Shown piece after piece: positions 44,766-56,396 of a DNA stretch of 64,000 nucleotides (positions are counted from its first letter, which is position 1; each line of letters opens with the position of its first letter). Position numbers and translations under genes: made by a program. The notes beneath the pieces are model-generated. The model did no database searches. It saw only the letters and a list, made by a program, of their open reading frames with translations, and was not told the origin of the DNA. The stretch is from Pseudeuparius sepicola (Eukaryota > Arthropoda > Insecta > Coleoptera > Anthribidae), in contig OY987300.1 of assembly GCA_963920635.1 (NCBI GenBank), forward strand, positions 56,441,415-56,505,414, in the 5' to 3' direction.

Positions 44766-44829
44766 GTTGGGACTGTGAAATGTCTCAAACGTTACAAATT
44801 AGTGTTTTTTTGTTTGTTGGAATACCCTA

Positions 44830-45240
44830 AAAAGAATATTCTCCTGTTGACTTTAAATACCCGGCAACTCCAACGGAATGGATGCCGACCGCATCCATGC
44901 GGGAAACAAATTTACTGCCACTGCATTGCGATGTTCCAAAATTCCCGGAACTGTACTGCGAAGCAACAGCATGTAGACGGACTCCGGCATACCGTTCGGT
45001 CTCACTTATCATTGGAATTAAAGGGGTGGTGCAGCTGCCCCTGCGCGAGGTCGAGGGTCGGGCGGTGTATTATGCCCCTGAATTCTCATTAGTCTCATTA
45101 GATCTACACGTAAACGCGCTTATGACGCTGGCTACGGGGTAATATACCCGCTCTAATAGATTAACCGGGCTCTCCTGCAGACAGATACGGCTTTTCGGAT
45201 ACACAGCGCTCCGATGCCAGTTCCCAGTTCTGAATAGTTC
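44830..45240. other. GC-rich island
   Basis: A GC-rich block directly after the Penelope relic. Several overlapping ORFs on both strands (up to 132 codons, starting in the relic) show no recognisable domain. Possibly conserved non-coding DNA. Confidence 0.35.
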
Positions 45241-46753
45241 CTGAACTCGCTCAACATATACCATTGGGACCTAAGTAGGTAATTGGTATTTGGCGAATAA
45301 ACAAATTTTGTATGACATCAGAAATATATTTGGCAGGTTAGGTCAGGTATACATAATATCTTTTATGATATCTCGAAAACACGATAAAGTATTACCTTCT
45401 CAACGTTAAAAATAAAAATGTTGGAAGCAATTTTACAAGAAAGAAGTATAACGGGCTAAATATGTTTTCTCTTTCGTATATGATGGTTTTCGCGGAAAAA
45501 AATAAAGTTTGAAACGACAACGACAATATAATATCATAGAGTTAGGTATAACCGCGTATATATTGAGCACCAAAAGTGGCGAAGCGCGAATCTTGTAGAG
45601 CTCGAATTTTTTTTATCTTTCATTCTAAAAAACTTTTGACAATTTTATCCTTCTTCTATCACCAACTATTCCTCATGGCGTTTTTGATTACACCTCGTAA
45701 TTTCAACAATAAATGAGCGGCGTTCCATATTTTAAGTTAGAATTGTCGAGCTTGGCAAGTATCAATATTTCCCAATCTTAAGTAAGTATAAAATGGTTTA
45801 ATGTTTTTAATTATTTTATAAATATTTGGTAAATATTTTAACATATTGTTTTTGAATTTTGGACTAGTTTTATGTTGATGATTGTACTGAGAACTATTAC
45901 GGCGTTCTTGAATCGATGGGAAGTGTTGCAACGGGCTATTCTTCGGCCAAAAATAAGACGAATTTTTGTATAAACATATTACCTACATAGTATTATGTCC
46001 TATAGAGCTTGGCCTCCGAGATACACGACGTTGAAAGATGTCTAAAATATTATTTTTTTTTAATTTCATCATTCCTCCCTCACTATTGTCTAATGATGGC
46101 ATATGCGAAAGAGGTTTACTATATGTTTAATTCATTGCATATCGTTCATTATAGCTGCTTTAGAAAACAGCATTAATGTTGCTGCGAATAAAGCTAAATT
46201 TTATTAAAGTAGTGAGTATTGTGCCCTAAAAGCCAATGCTTAAATTAATTCTGGAACTAATAGTAAAAATTGTACCTACCTATATAGGTTTCAAAAAGGA
46301 AAGTGAGAAAAAATTGAAAATTAAAATAGTAGGCACACAAGTTATAGAGTTGTTATAAAGACCTTAATTTAAATATGTTAATAAATTAAGCAAAAACACA
46401 ATTAGAATTTGAGATATGTTGTATGTGGTAGGCACTTTTTTGATTTTGATTTTGAAGAGAAAAGTTACTACACAGGATGATTTCTTTAGGACTACTACCG
46501 TGATTTTCTCGCCTGTTTTGCGCCCCAAAAACATAAGGGACGCTTAAAAGGAAATAGGCGTCCATTCCCAAAATATCGTGTAATATAAATAAACTCAAAT
46601 TGGGCAAAACTAATAATAGCAGTAGCATGTTTGTTTTAAGAATTTGCTTTAAGAATGTTTTTAATATTAAAAATTAATGGCATACCTATAATACCTATTT
46701 CTTTTGCGAAGCAAATTACAGTTTTTTTATGCTGCTTCATTTTGAATCTTATA
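45241..46753. other. AT-rich DNA, nothing recognised
   Basis: No supported gene or repeat. Confidence 0.4.
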
Positions 46754-48268
46754 CAGGGTGAGTTTTTTTCGATGACCACTATGGGGATGTCGGAAACTAG
46801 CAGAGCTAGAACAAAGGTTAAATGGGGAAAGATTTGCGGTTTTAAATGCTCAATCTAATGCGCCTTTTGGATTTTTAAAAAAGTTCATGGCTCACTAGAT
46901 ATTTTGAAAAGAGTGATTTTTTTGCTATTTCATCATATCTCTGTAGCTCCGTTATTTCTGATTATACAGAAAAACTGTAGAGACAAAAATTGGAGATAAT
47001 TTTGTTCTTAATAAGATAATCTCATCCAATTTTTTGTTGTTTGTGATTTTTAAGATATGACTTAAGCTTGTGTTTTTTTAATGTAAATCATAGTTGGCTG
47101 TGACCTTATCAAATCGGCAATTTTTTGAGATTTCCAAAGATATAATACTCGGCATAGTTATTATAAAAAATAAAAGAGCTATGGCCAATTTTCTGTTTTT
47201 TTTTTTTTAAATTTTCACATAGTCAGCCATGGAATATTTTCATAATTACGTTCTATTTTATAATTAGACATACTTCAAACTTTCTAATATTTTGTTTTTA
47301 GCTGGTAACAAAATGTAACAAAAAAAAACATAAAAAAACTCGAATTCAAATTATTATTATTTTAAAAGGTGTTCAAACAATCCACCATTATTATTTATGC
47401 AAATATTGCATCTTTTTAAAACTGAATTTGTCGCCTTTCTTAGAGAGCACCTGTCATTCCTGTCAATACTGGCAATTGCTTCTAAAACAGCTGCTCTTAA
47501 TTCAACAATTGTCTCACTTTATTTTGTACTGTTCCCCACAAAAAGAAATCCAAAACAGACAAATCGGAGGATCGGGGCGGCCAGGAAATAGGTCTATTTC
47601 TCCCTATCCAACTATTTGGATAGAGCTGATCTAATAGGCAATTTTTTAGGGGCAAATAATTATGTGGTGGAGCTCCATCATGATAATTTTTTTATTATTT
47701 TGTTACATTTTGTTACCAGCTAAAATTAAAATATTTGAAAGTTTGACGTATGTCTTATTATAAAATTGAAGGTAATTATGAAAATATTCCATGGCTGACT
47801 ATGTGAAAATATAAATAAATCGGAAAACTAGCCAAAGCTCTTTTATTTTTTATAATAACTATGCCGAGTATTATATCTTTGGAAAGCTCAAAGAATGGCC
47901 GATTTGATAAGGTCACAGCCAACTATGATTTACATTTAAAAAACACAAGTTTATGTCATATCTCAAAAATCACAAACAACATAAAAAATTGGATCAGATT
48001 ATCTTATTAAGCCCAAAATTATCTACAATTTTTGTCTCTATAGTTTTTCTGTATAATCAGAAATAACGGAGCTACAGAGATCTGATGAAATAGCAAAAAA
48101 ATCACTCTTTTCAAAATATATAGTGAGCCATGAACTTTTTTAAAAATCCAAAAGGGGCATTAGATTGAGCATTTAAAACCGCAATTCTTTCCCCATTAAA
48201 TTTGACCTTTGTTCTAGCTCTGGTAGTTTCCGAGATCCCTATAGTGGTCATCGAAAAAACTCACCCTG
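46754..48268 (-). mobile_element. Mariner-type foldback element, copy 2 (intact)
   Basis: TA|CAGGGTGAG at 46754 and CTCACCCTG|TA at 48268 bound 1,515 bp. The arms of about 550 bp (46754-47335 and 47690-48268) are inverted repeats. The core 47340-47690 carries the transposase remnant on the minus strand. This copy shows the uninterrupted site (near 48045-48065) corresponding to where the LTR retrotransposon entered copy 1. Confidence 0.9.
47450..47692 (-). pseudogene. Tc1/mariner transposase C-terminal remnant (copy 2)
   Basis: The minus strand gives HDGAPPHNYL from 47692, then NSWIGRNRPISW and PPRS-DLSVLDFFLWGTVQ. It has a frame break between the first two blocks and stops after FLWGTVQ. The catalytic D of HDG and that of VLD flank a linker as in mariner transposases. 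Confidence 0.75.
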
Positions 48269-48929
48269 TATGTTTTATGCACTCTTTTCGGAAAATATCG
48301 ATTACCGAACTAATTTTTTGTAATTATTGGGTGCCCAAAGCAATGATCTCAAAAAATTTGCGTGTGAATTATTTTTTTTAAATAGTGAAAAATTCACAAA
48401 TAATATTTTGGTGCAGACACCGGAAATGTCCTCTTTTAACGATCATAACAAGTTTTGCTCACAGTTTATGTGATATAGTATAGTGGGCTGTACCATATTT
48501 GAGCAAAATTGGTCAAGCCATCCAATAATTATGATTGTAGCCGTGAAAACTATAATGTAGGGCCACTTTTGAAGGCCTTCGTACAAATATGTGCCCGTCA
48601 AGAAAAAACACGAGTCTCATAATTTCATTAAAAAAACATCGCCCTATATATTAGGACAATAAATTAAGGACAACCCTATATAAAAATCTTTGAATGAATC
48701 TGATTTCTACAAAAAATGTGTGATGTTTCACCAGTTAATTTTCAAATAAGATACACAGAATAAAATAGGGGAATTACCAATTCCTGTGAATAAAATGTAA
48801 ATCTCCAGACAACGAAATGTCTTTGCAATCACATCACGATTATGGCATTTTCATCATCTAACGGTGAACAAAAAGAAACCCAAGCAAACTGATACAGGCC
48901 ATATCCTATTTACATAAAAATAAAGAATG
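48269..48929. other. AT-rich DNA, nothing recognised
   Basis: No supported feature. Confidence 0.4.
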
Positions 48930-49130
48930 TGATTGTATCCTACTCTCGTCCTCGGTAAAAATCACAGTCTGGGCTCTCAGCATGCAAACCCTGTCTCTGC
49001 AGACAGGAGACTGTGAAAGGCCCAAGGCGAAACTTTCCTGGTTTTATCACAGTCTCGCTCCGAGCCAGTCGATTCGGTGTCTCCCTAAGGAGGAGTCATA
49101 TATGGCGCTCTGAAGGGCCATAAACTGAAT
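48930..49130. other. GC-rich patch with repeated CACAGTCT
   Basis: CACAGTCT occurs at 48962 and 49048, with an inverted AGACTGTGA form near 49009. The patch is short and GC-rich; possibly regulatory. Confidence 0.3.
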
Positions 49131-49578
49131 TATACTTGTTCCGAATGGCGCGAAAACTCACCATGTTTATTTTCTTGTAGTATGGAAACGTTATCCCGAA
49201 GATATTAGACATTTTTATGATAACCGAAGGGATTTATCTTTTTCCTTATTATTTTCGGCTTCTAGTTCGTAAGAAAGTGGAAAAAGAAATGGAATAACAT
49301 GCTCAAAGTCGGACAAAGATATTATCGAATATAGAGATTTTTTATTGAGATTTTTTCCTAATAATGGAAACTTTGCAAATATAAAGAAAATTTGTATTCA
49401 AAAAAACTTTCATAAATAATCCCGATAATATATCAACAGACTTTTTTAGAATACGAGCAATTGAAATTTAAAATTTTTGAACGTTTACCCTAAGGAAGTT
49501 TTTCCGAAATAATTGATGTTCATGGTAATCAGTTTTCTAATACATTTATCTTTAAACAACGAACGTTACTTATATCTA
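49131..49578. other. AT-rich DNA, nothing recognised
   Basis: No supported feature. Confidence 0.4.
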
Positions 49579-50530
49579 CAGTGTGGATAGAAATTGTGGA
49601 ATATTGCTTATATTTCCTAAAATATTCCTCATATGAAAAACTTGTTTTAATAAAAGTGTTAGGGGAAATTATTTCCCGTTTAGAGATATCAAGCAGTCTT
49701 TCTTATCACAAAAAATGTGGTTGCATGGTAACCGACTTGATTTTTTTAAATGGCACCATATACGTTTTTTGGTGAAAATTGATACATTGGAATTTTCTGA
49801 ATACGATACAATACAATTTTAATGGGGTCGCATAAGAAAAAAATACAAAAAAATTAAGTTTTCTATTATGCTATTGACAATGTTTATCAAAATAATTATT
49901 AACATCAAGTTAGCCATGCCAAAATCAGAACAATGGGAAACTGTCACTAGCTGTCAGTTGCTTGTAATTGCGTGCATTGTTACAGTAAACGTACTTTGTT
50001 ACTCAATTTTCTGTGTACTTAAGTACTTAGTAAGTTATAATGGCGCTTGAATTAAGTGAAACGGAAAGAATACAGGTTAACAAACTAAGTACTTAAGTAC
50101 ACAGAAAATTGAGTAAAAAAGTACGTTTAGTGTAACAATATACACAGTTACACAGCTAGTGACAGTGTGGCATTGTTCTGATTTTGGCATGGCTAACTTG
50201 ATGTTAATAATTATTTTGATAAACATTTGTCATTAGCATAATAGAAAACTTAATTTTTTTTGTATTTTTTTCTTATGCGACTCCATTAATATTGTATTGT
50301 ATCGTATTCAGAAAGTTCCAATGTATAAATTTTCACCAAAAAAAGTATATGGTGCCATTTAAAAAAAATTTATCGGTTACCATGGCAACCACATTTTTTG
50401 TGCTACGAAAGATTGCTTGATATCACTAAATGGGAAATAATTTGCCTTAACACTTTTATTAAATCATGTTTTTGATATGAGGAATATTTTAAGAAATATA
50501 AGCAATATTCCACAATTTCCATCCACACTG
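49579..50530. mobile_element. Foldback element (family N)
   Basis: It starts TA|CAGTGTGGATAGAAATTGTG and ends with the inverse CACAATTTCCATCCACACTG|TA. The arms match along most of the 952 bp (TCAAGTTAGCCATGCC and its inverse lie near the centre). TA target; non-coding. Confidence 0.85.
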
Positions 50531-50532
50531 TA

Positions 50533-50860
50533 TACTAATATTATGAAGAAAAAAGATTTGCATTTTGTATTTTTGTTTGTAAGTAATGAATAAACTCAAA
50601 AACTACTGGACCGATTTTAAAAATTCTCTCACTAATAGAATGCTACATTATCACTGAGTAACATAGGCTATATTGTTAATCGAGTTAAATAAGGGACGCC
50701 TACGAAAACTCCAATAATGTAACCCAAGGTGTAAAAAATTTACACATAAAATTCCTTACAGCGAAATTTAGCATATAGGGATAGCTTTACCCATCTCTTA
50801 TCACAAAATTTGATATAAATAAATATGTTTACCCGTGCGAAGCCGGGACAGGCCGCTAGT
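50533..50860 (+). mobile_element. RTE-type LINE/SINE 3' end
   Basis: It starts ACTAATATTATGAAG and contains ACTACTGGACCGATTT and TGAGTAACATAGGCTATAT. It ends ACCCGTGCGAAGCCGGGACA then GGCCGCTAGT. I recognise this chain of words as a 3' end very widespread in insect genomes and generally linked to RTE-type LINEs. It starts 2 bp after the family N element. No ORF left. Confidence 0.7.
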
Positions 50861-51937
50861 AGACAATAATTTTGCCTTTTGCCAAAATATACAAAGTATA
50901 CAGGGTGTCGACAAACTTTGACATTTTGTAGAAAAATTCATTTTAGAAGAAAAAGTTGGCATAAACAAACATGCGCGAATAAACCCTTAGTTTTAGAGGT
51001 ACAGCGTCTAAGAAAACGATTATTTGACGGTTCTTCCCTCTACCGTAGGGCCTTGAAGTCCTATTACTGCATACTGACTTTGAACCCTTTCGTTCCAGAG
51101 ATAAAAAATATGATTGCGTTTGTTTATGACAATTTATTAACAAAGTAAACCCTTTTATATTCTTAACTTTCCACTTTGCTCGAAATCTGTTTCTATGTTG
51201 CTTTCCAGTAGCTGGCACGCTATTTTTATAAATAAACGTAAATAATTCTCTTAAAAGCCGAGTAAATCCAGGGTTATTTTTATGTCCTTTTAACTGGCTT
51301 CCTTTTGCAGGCCGCTTCCCCAGTAAATTTCGCTTAACGTTATTTTGCTATTAAGTTCTCAAAAAACAAGTAACGCCACCATTTAAAGCCATTAGAAACC
51401 CATTTGGGGAGCATTTTGGAATATTTTAATTTACTTAATGTTTTGTTATGATGTGTTTATACCGTATAAGTTCTAATGTGACTAAACCGTGTTAGCTTTT
51501 TTGGGATTCGTTCACCCTCTGACGTTAGGAATAAGATTTATTCGAACCATATTTTAACAGATAATATAGTAATCTATGAATATTCCGCTATGGAGATAAG
51601 AAAAAATACACGCAACCCTAGCCTACTTTCGGTTATGTATATAGTTAATAGATTGTTTCTGATTTCATTATTACTTGATTAACATAATATTTTTGCCAAA
51701 TGAGTCGTCAAATAATGGACTAGGACATGAAATTTCTTTATTACCCCGTAAAATAGAGCTGTACTGACAGAGGAACGTAAACCCAACCCCCACACATGCC
51801 TATAAGAGTTATTTGAAAGGCAAAAGTTTATATTAAATGCAGTTTGTTATTTTTGTGTGCTTCAGTGATTTACGTCTACTAAATCTGAATGCAGGAGGAG
51901 ACGTGGGAGAAATCCTCGCTCCGGGACGGAAATACCA
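50861..51937. other. Spacer with a lone transposon-like terminus
   Basis: TATACAGGGTGTCGACAAAC at 50897 looks like the start of a TA-flanked element, but no inverted partner was found downstream. The rest is AT-rich. Confidence 0.35.
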
Positions 51938-51993
51938 GAAGTAAGGGGTGCGTGTCACCCTTATTTTTATTAACCACGCACTACCCTTACTTC
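51938..51993. other. Short hairpin
   Basis: GAAGTAAGGGGTGCGTG pairs with CACGCACTACCCTTACTTC, with about 20 bases between them. It is GC-rich compared with the flanks. Not a terminator; function unknown, possibly a tiny inverted-repeat remnant. Confidence 0.5.
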
Positions 51994-52435
51994 AGATTTA
52001 CTGCCAATAGACCCCGTAAAAATAAGTGGACTTTATTACTTGTAGAACGAAACAGGGGTGTAATAGAAGATATAGATAAGAAAAAAGGGACGCAATGCAC
52101 ATTTATTTTCGAGATATTTATACGCAAACGAGCACCCAAATAAGAATGTGAAAATAATCGCAGAGCGACAGGTCATACGGAATTAACTTTGATCGCAGAG
52201 CGAGAACACCAGTTTCAAAAATAAAACAAAAGTAAAACGTGGTTTGAGCAGCATTGTGTAGATGGCTGTAGCGGTTTAAAACAAAGCCCACTCGGGACAC
52301 CTGCTTCGATCGCGGTGTGTAGCGTGATTGCCGACCTCTCCGATAGAGCGAGTTGCGTATGCGGTTCAAGGGATCGTTTCATAATACAGCGTGGTTCACT
52401 TTTAGGGGACCAAAAAATCACGCCACAGTCTCGTT
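51994..52435. other. Spacer, moderately GC-rich at 52230-52420
   Basis: GGTTCAAGGGATCG near 52361 resembles a polymerase III B box but lacks the final C and a convincing A box. Nothing else supported. Confidence 0.3.
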
Positions 52436-52810
52436 TAAACTGTATATTTTTAAGGCATTATAAAAAAGTTGCAGGGTGTTAAAATTTTAAAAAAATGTGG
52501 AATTTATTGAATATTTACCAAACTAGTAGATATATTTAAGTCAAATTTGGAACACGCTATAACGGCAGGGGTTAGCATAAAACCAGTTAATATCAAACAC
52601 CTCGGACAACCAGTGGCGGAGAACTGGGTAATTAGTAAAATTGTTCTTAGAAAAAAATTTAATCACCTTGTATAGAAACAAAATGTATTGTTTTTTGTAT
52701 GAAGATTCTAATTCTAAACAAAAATGCCCTATTTCTGAAAAATTAACTCAAAAATTTGCTTGATAGGTAAGGCTCAAAGTATAAAAATGTGTTTATTTTT
52801 ATTCAAAGCC
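52436..52810. mobile_element. Foldback element family L, partial copy
   Basis: Matches the left arm of 37293-38462 from the TTAAGGC(C/A)TTATAAAAAA block through TGTTAAA, the TATAACGGCA block and the CACCTTGTATAG block. Both termini are missing, so it is a truncated relic with about 15-20% differences judged by eye. Confidence 0.7.
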
Positions 52811-53178
52811 TTAGATCCATTTAAAATTGTAATTTAATGTCTAAAAGCCTCATATACTCGTATAGGTACTGCATTTGTTGCAGACATCCCATTCTTGTAT
52901 ACATAAGACCACTCTGGTTCACTAATCTTTAATCACATTATCTGGAGCTCTGCAGAAAATCGTACGAAGTCATAACTCCTGAAATTTGTTCTGTTTGGTA
53001 GTTTTACCCAGTATCTATACTCATCTCTTTATGATTCAGTTTGGTGTGGCTTTCTATAATAATAAGACGCGGGTTTGAAAGGGATTTCTGCTTCTTCAAT
53101 TTGAAATTTGTAGCTGTTTTATATTTAGGAAAACAGTAGTTTTATTTAGATGTGGTGTTTAGCGATCCAAGTAATTAT
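52811..53178. other. AT-rich DNA, nothing recognised
   Basis: No supported feature except a possible left target duplication (AGTAGTTTTAT near 53146) of the following Penelope-like element. Confidence 0.4.
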
Positions 53179-53243
53179 TAATTGTTGGCTGTACTGGCTG
53201 GGAGGTGGATCGAAGGGTACAACAAAACTACTTTCTTCAAAAT

Positions 53244-53277
53244 GTCGACGTTTCGTCAATTATATTGACATCATCAG
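53244..53277 (-). ncRNA. Hammerhead-ribozyme-like core, left terminus
   Basis: Minus strand: CTGATGA, T, GTCAAT-ATA-ATTGAC perfect helix, GAAAC, GTCGAC. It is the mirror of 54010-54043. Confidence 0.6.
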
Positions 53278-53349
53278 GACTCTACAATAGAATAAAAGTA
53301 GGTATATAAACAAAACAACATGAAAACTGGGAGCAGTATACATTAAAAA

Positions 53350-53649
53350 ATGATAATAAAACATATAATTAAAATTACAAACAAACAAATGCAAAAAAAA
53401 AAATTTACAATAAAGCAAAACCCCACGGCGCTAGTTGAACATAAATTGAATACTGGTCATGACTTCGATTTTGATAACACAAAAGTTATCGGCAGGCAAT
53501 CCAACTATAAAAAAAGACTTTTAAATGAAATGATTTGTATAAAAAAAAAGATAAAACTTGCGTTAACAAAAGAACGGATATACAAAACCTTAATATGGCC
53601 TATTTTAATATTATTGACAAAATTAAACACAAATATTTTTAATTTTTAA
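53350..53649 (+). pseudogene. Penelope endonuclease C-terminal fragment
   Basis: From about 53400 the frame reads QNPTALVEHKLNTGHDFDF, then IGRQSNYKKRLLNEMICIK, matching the end of the Penelope GIY-YIG domain (the A...H....H.FDF and K R L..EM.CI blocks; compare 26490-26610). The GIY-YIG core itself is absent. The N-terminal 17 codons come from the inverted terminus. Confidence 0.75.
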
Positions 53650-54009
53650 ATTTAGGTAGGTACCTGTCCTGTCCACCTATCTGTATTCCTTCTTTTTATA
53701 AACTCCTTATCTGTTGAAAAGATAAAAAATACTGGCAGCTCCACATGGTAAGAATTCTATATTGACCATTGCTATAATTTTTCGTGTATGAAAGCCATCT
53801 GCTGTTTTGTTTTGTCCCACTACCTAGTTGTTCTGTGATATGTACATAATTTTAAGTCATGACACAAAAACTACGTTTCAATGTAAGTACAAGATATTTT
53901 AATGTGTGTAATTTTAATTATATGTTTTATTATCATTTTTTTAATGTATACTGCTCCCAGTTTTCATGTTGTTTTGTTTATATACCTACTTTTATTCTAT
54001 TGTAGAGTC

Positions 54010-54043
54010 CTGATGATGTCAATATAATTGACGAAACGTCGAC
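54010..54043 (+). ncRNA. Hammerhead-ribozyme-like core, right terminus
   Basis: CTGATGA, a single T, a 6-bp helix GTCAAT/ATTGAC with ATA loop, GAAAC and the palindrome GTCGAC. This is the clearest core in the window. Confidence 0.6.
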
Positions 54044-54108
54044 ATTTTGAAGAAAGTAGTTTTGTTGTACCCTTCGATCCACCTCCCAGCCAGTACAGCC
54101 AACAATTA

Positions 54109-55209
54109 GTAGTTTTATGTTTAGGTACACATGCCAATTTTATTGATTTTCAAATCAGTTCCTAATTGGGAAAGTTCTGTGATACATTACAACTGATCCA
54201 ACTCTCTTGCTCTCAGAGACGATAATATCCATCTTTTGTTTTGCTACCTATAGTCCTATAAATATGGTCACAATACGTAGAGGGTAGATCATAGATAAAA
54301 ATAAATAAAAGTCATAAGATATATCTAACTTCTCCATGTATTTGGCTCTTATTTCAATAGTATATACTTACGTTTGTAACGTGTTCAATTTCTCATTGAG
54401 CTATAATGTCCCAATTTACGCCCACTTCGTTTAGAATGCTTAAAATTAGATTTTGGTTTGTTTATCCATTTAGATTCTATTAATAAACCAATGGGAAATC
54501 TCTAGCGAAGCAGGTGAAGTATAAATATTGGACTTTAACATGCTTAAAGAAATCTACTATACAGTGGGTCTCCCGATTACTGTTCCAAATGGAAAACTTT
54601 TTATTTTTAATTTTTTCCGGAAAAGTCACTCTTGGGCAAAAGTTTTACTTGTCAAAGTAATTATATTGCCAAAAAAAGGTCGAAACCGACACTAACGTAA
54701 GAATCTATTTATGACAGAAAAGATCTAGTGGGTCTTCTATAGCATTAGAAAACTTTGATAAAACTATGGTGTTCCTGAAAGAAATTAAAAAAAAATGTGC
54801 CTAGAAATAAACAATAAATATGTTCGGTCGATGGAATTCTTCTCGAGAACGGTTTCATATTCTGATGTTTTCTTTTCCTGCGCCACGTAGGTCATGCTTA
54901 ATAGTTTATCGCTTAATATCTGACATATTTTATTTATCCCAACTCACTACAGATTCTAAATAAAATGAATTTATTTAATATGGAGACATTTATATTCAAA
55001 AAAATCAAATATGTTAGGTGTGTCGCCATATTATATTTGTCTAATTCTAATTCTATGTCTACACTGAGCACATTTGACCATTCTTATACCTTTTATTGAC
55101 ACTGTTAGTTTAGGTTAGGGAAACATAATTCAAGTACCTACATCTACAGAGATGCCATAGAAAATGCTTATTATTAATATAGCTTTTATTCTCAAGAATA
55201 TGTGTTCAC
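54109..55209. other. AT-rich DNA with a lone terminus
   Basis: TATACAGTGGGTCTCCCGAT near 54560 resembles the start of family P (28113), but no right end was recognised. Otherwise nothing. Confidence 0.35.
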
Positions 55210-55799
55210 TATATAGGTATAACTGCCTATAATTTTCTTATTTTGTATTATACAAAAAAAATTTTAAGACAAAAGTTGCTTGAAATCAGTCAAGTCTTAG
55301 AACTGTGTTTCAAAACCCCACACATGGTATTTGATAAAATCAGGCCAAACCAAACTTCCATTTTTTTCAATAGTGAGTGAAATGTTTTTTTTTAATTAAT
55401 AAGATAGCTCATGTTGCCTCTTTTCTATAACTACTATTTAGCCCAAGAAAGTCATACATATACCTTTGTTTCTTCCATAGCTAACATGACCATGATAAAA
55501 TTGAAATATTTTTCTACTACTGCGAGATGGTATAGGAAACAACTTCTCTGTTGCCCACAATAAAGAATGTAGCAGATAATATACAACATATTTATATCGC
55601 TGTAGTAAAAAAAAGCGAAATTTAAATATGTAAAAATAACATACAATAACACACTTGACCAAATTGAAGTTTGGTTTAGCCTGCTTTTATAAAACACCCT
55701 GTGTAGGATTTTGAAACACGGTTCTAAAACTTATTTCAAGCAAGTTTTGTTTGAAACATTTTACACAAAATAAGAAAATTGGAAGGCAGTTATATATAG
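55210..55799. mobile_element. Foldback element (family Q)
   Basis: CTATATAGGTATAACTGCC at the left and its approximate inverse at the right enclose about 590 bp. Inward the arms share TTTTCTTATTTTGT, CAAACTT and GTTTCAAAA blocks. An internal ACACCCTGTGTAG occurs at 55694. Arms are quite diverged; the target is unclear. Confidence 0.6.
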
Positions 55800-55862
55800 T
55801 TTATACGTGAATACCCGGTACCTACCTATAACATTATGAGAAAATTTGTATAGAACTAAATA

Positions 55863-56072
55863 ACAATAATAATAATAATTCTCAACTCCAAAATAGTAGT
55901 ACCCCGGAAGCAACGGAATGCTTTTTATTTTGTCTTCGTTGAAAAGTGCGGCTAGCGCGGACTTTTCCCGAGAGAACTAGGATAGCATTCACTCGGTTCG
56001 AACCAAGGTCGATCGAAGGCAAAAAACATGTGTCTAAATAGTTCGGCGAAGCTACGCACGTCGCCACCGCGC
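55863..56072 (-). mobile_element. tRNA-derived SINE with (ATT)n tail, copy 2
   Basis: The head on the minus strand begins at about 56072 with CGCGGTGGCGACGTGCG (A-box-like). GGTTCGAACC follows about 60 nt downstream, a perfect B box (GWTCRANNC). The body ends GGAGTTGAGAATTATTATT. About 210 bp long, the most compact copy here. Confidence 0.75.
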
Positions 56073-56396
56073 CCTCAAAATTATATCACCTAATCCCCCT
56101 TTCCAGACAAACTGGCCTATCTCCATTTGAAATGTGTTTTGAACACTTGTGTGAAATTTGTAGAAGACGATGAAGTCTCCTACATCTCACCACTTCTAAC
56201 TAATATCAATTGGAATAAATGACACCTAGCCGATGGAACCCTTTCCTCCGATTATTTTCAGCATATGGGCAAATACTATAGATATGTACCTATAAACGAA
56301 ATGAGGGTTATTGGGTAATTTAATCGAAATAAATATATACTAGTATTATACAAGGTATACAAGTAATCATCCAGAACAGCAGCTACATGTTATATA

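Larger units (their letters stand above)
43130..44770. mobile_element. Penelope-like element relic with two opposed endonuclease fragments
   Basis: The left part (43130-43210) has a Penelope-type terminus (CCGACGTTTCG ... CATCCTCAGGG). An endonuclease fragment lies on the minus strand at 43615-43860 and a second on the plus strand at 44475-44765. The two are inverted copies of each other with many substitutions. This suggests either two insertions or an inverted duplication, followed by decay. Right terminus not identified. Confidence 0.7.
53179..54108 (+). mobile_element. Penelope-like element with inverted termini
   Basis: TAATTGTTGGCTGTACTGGC at the left is matched by its exact inverse at the right, and the arms of about 190 bp run to about 53370 and from 53920. 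AGTAGTTTTAT occurs at about 53146 and again directly after the right end, a likely target duplication with some extra sequence at the left. Between the arms is only the tail of the endonuclease frame. Both termini carry a well-formed hammerhead-like core. Confidence 0.85.

Noticed and set aside
52310..52375. Possible polymerase III B box GGTTCAAGG
   Set aside because: The last consensus base is wrong and no A box or SINE tail accompanies it.
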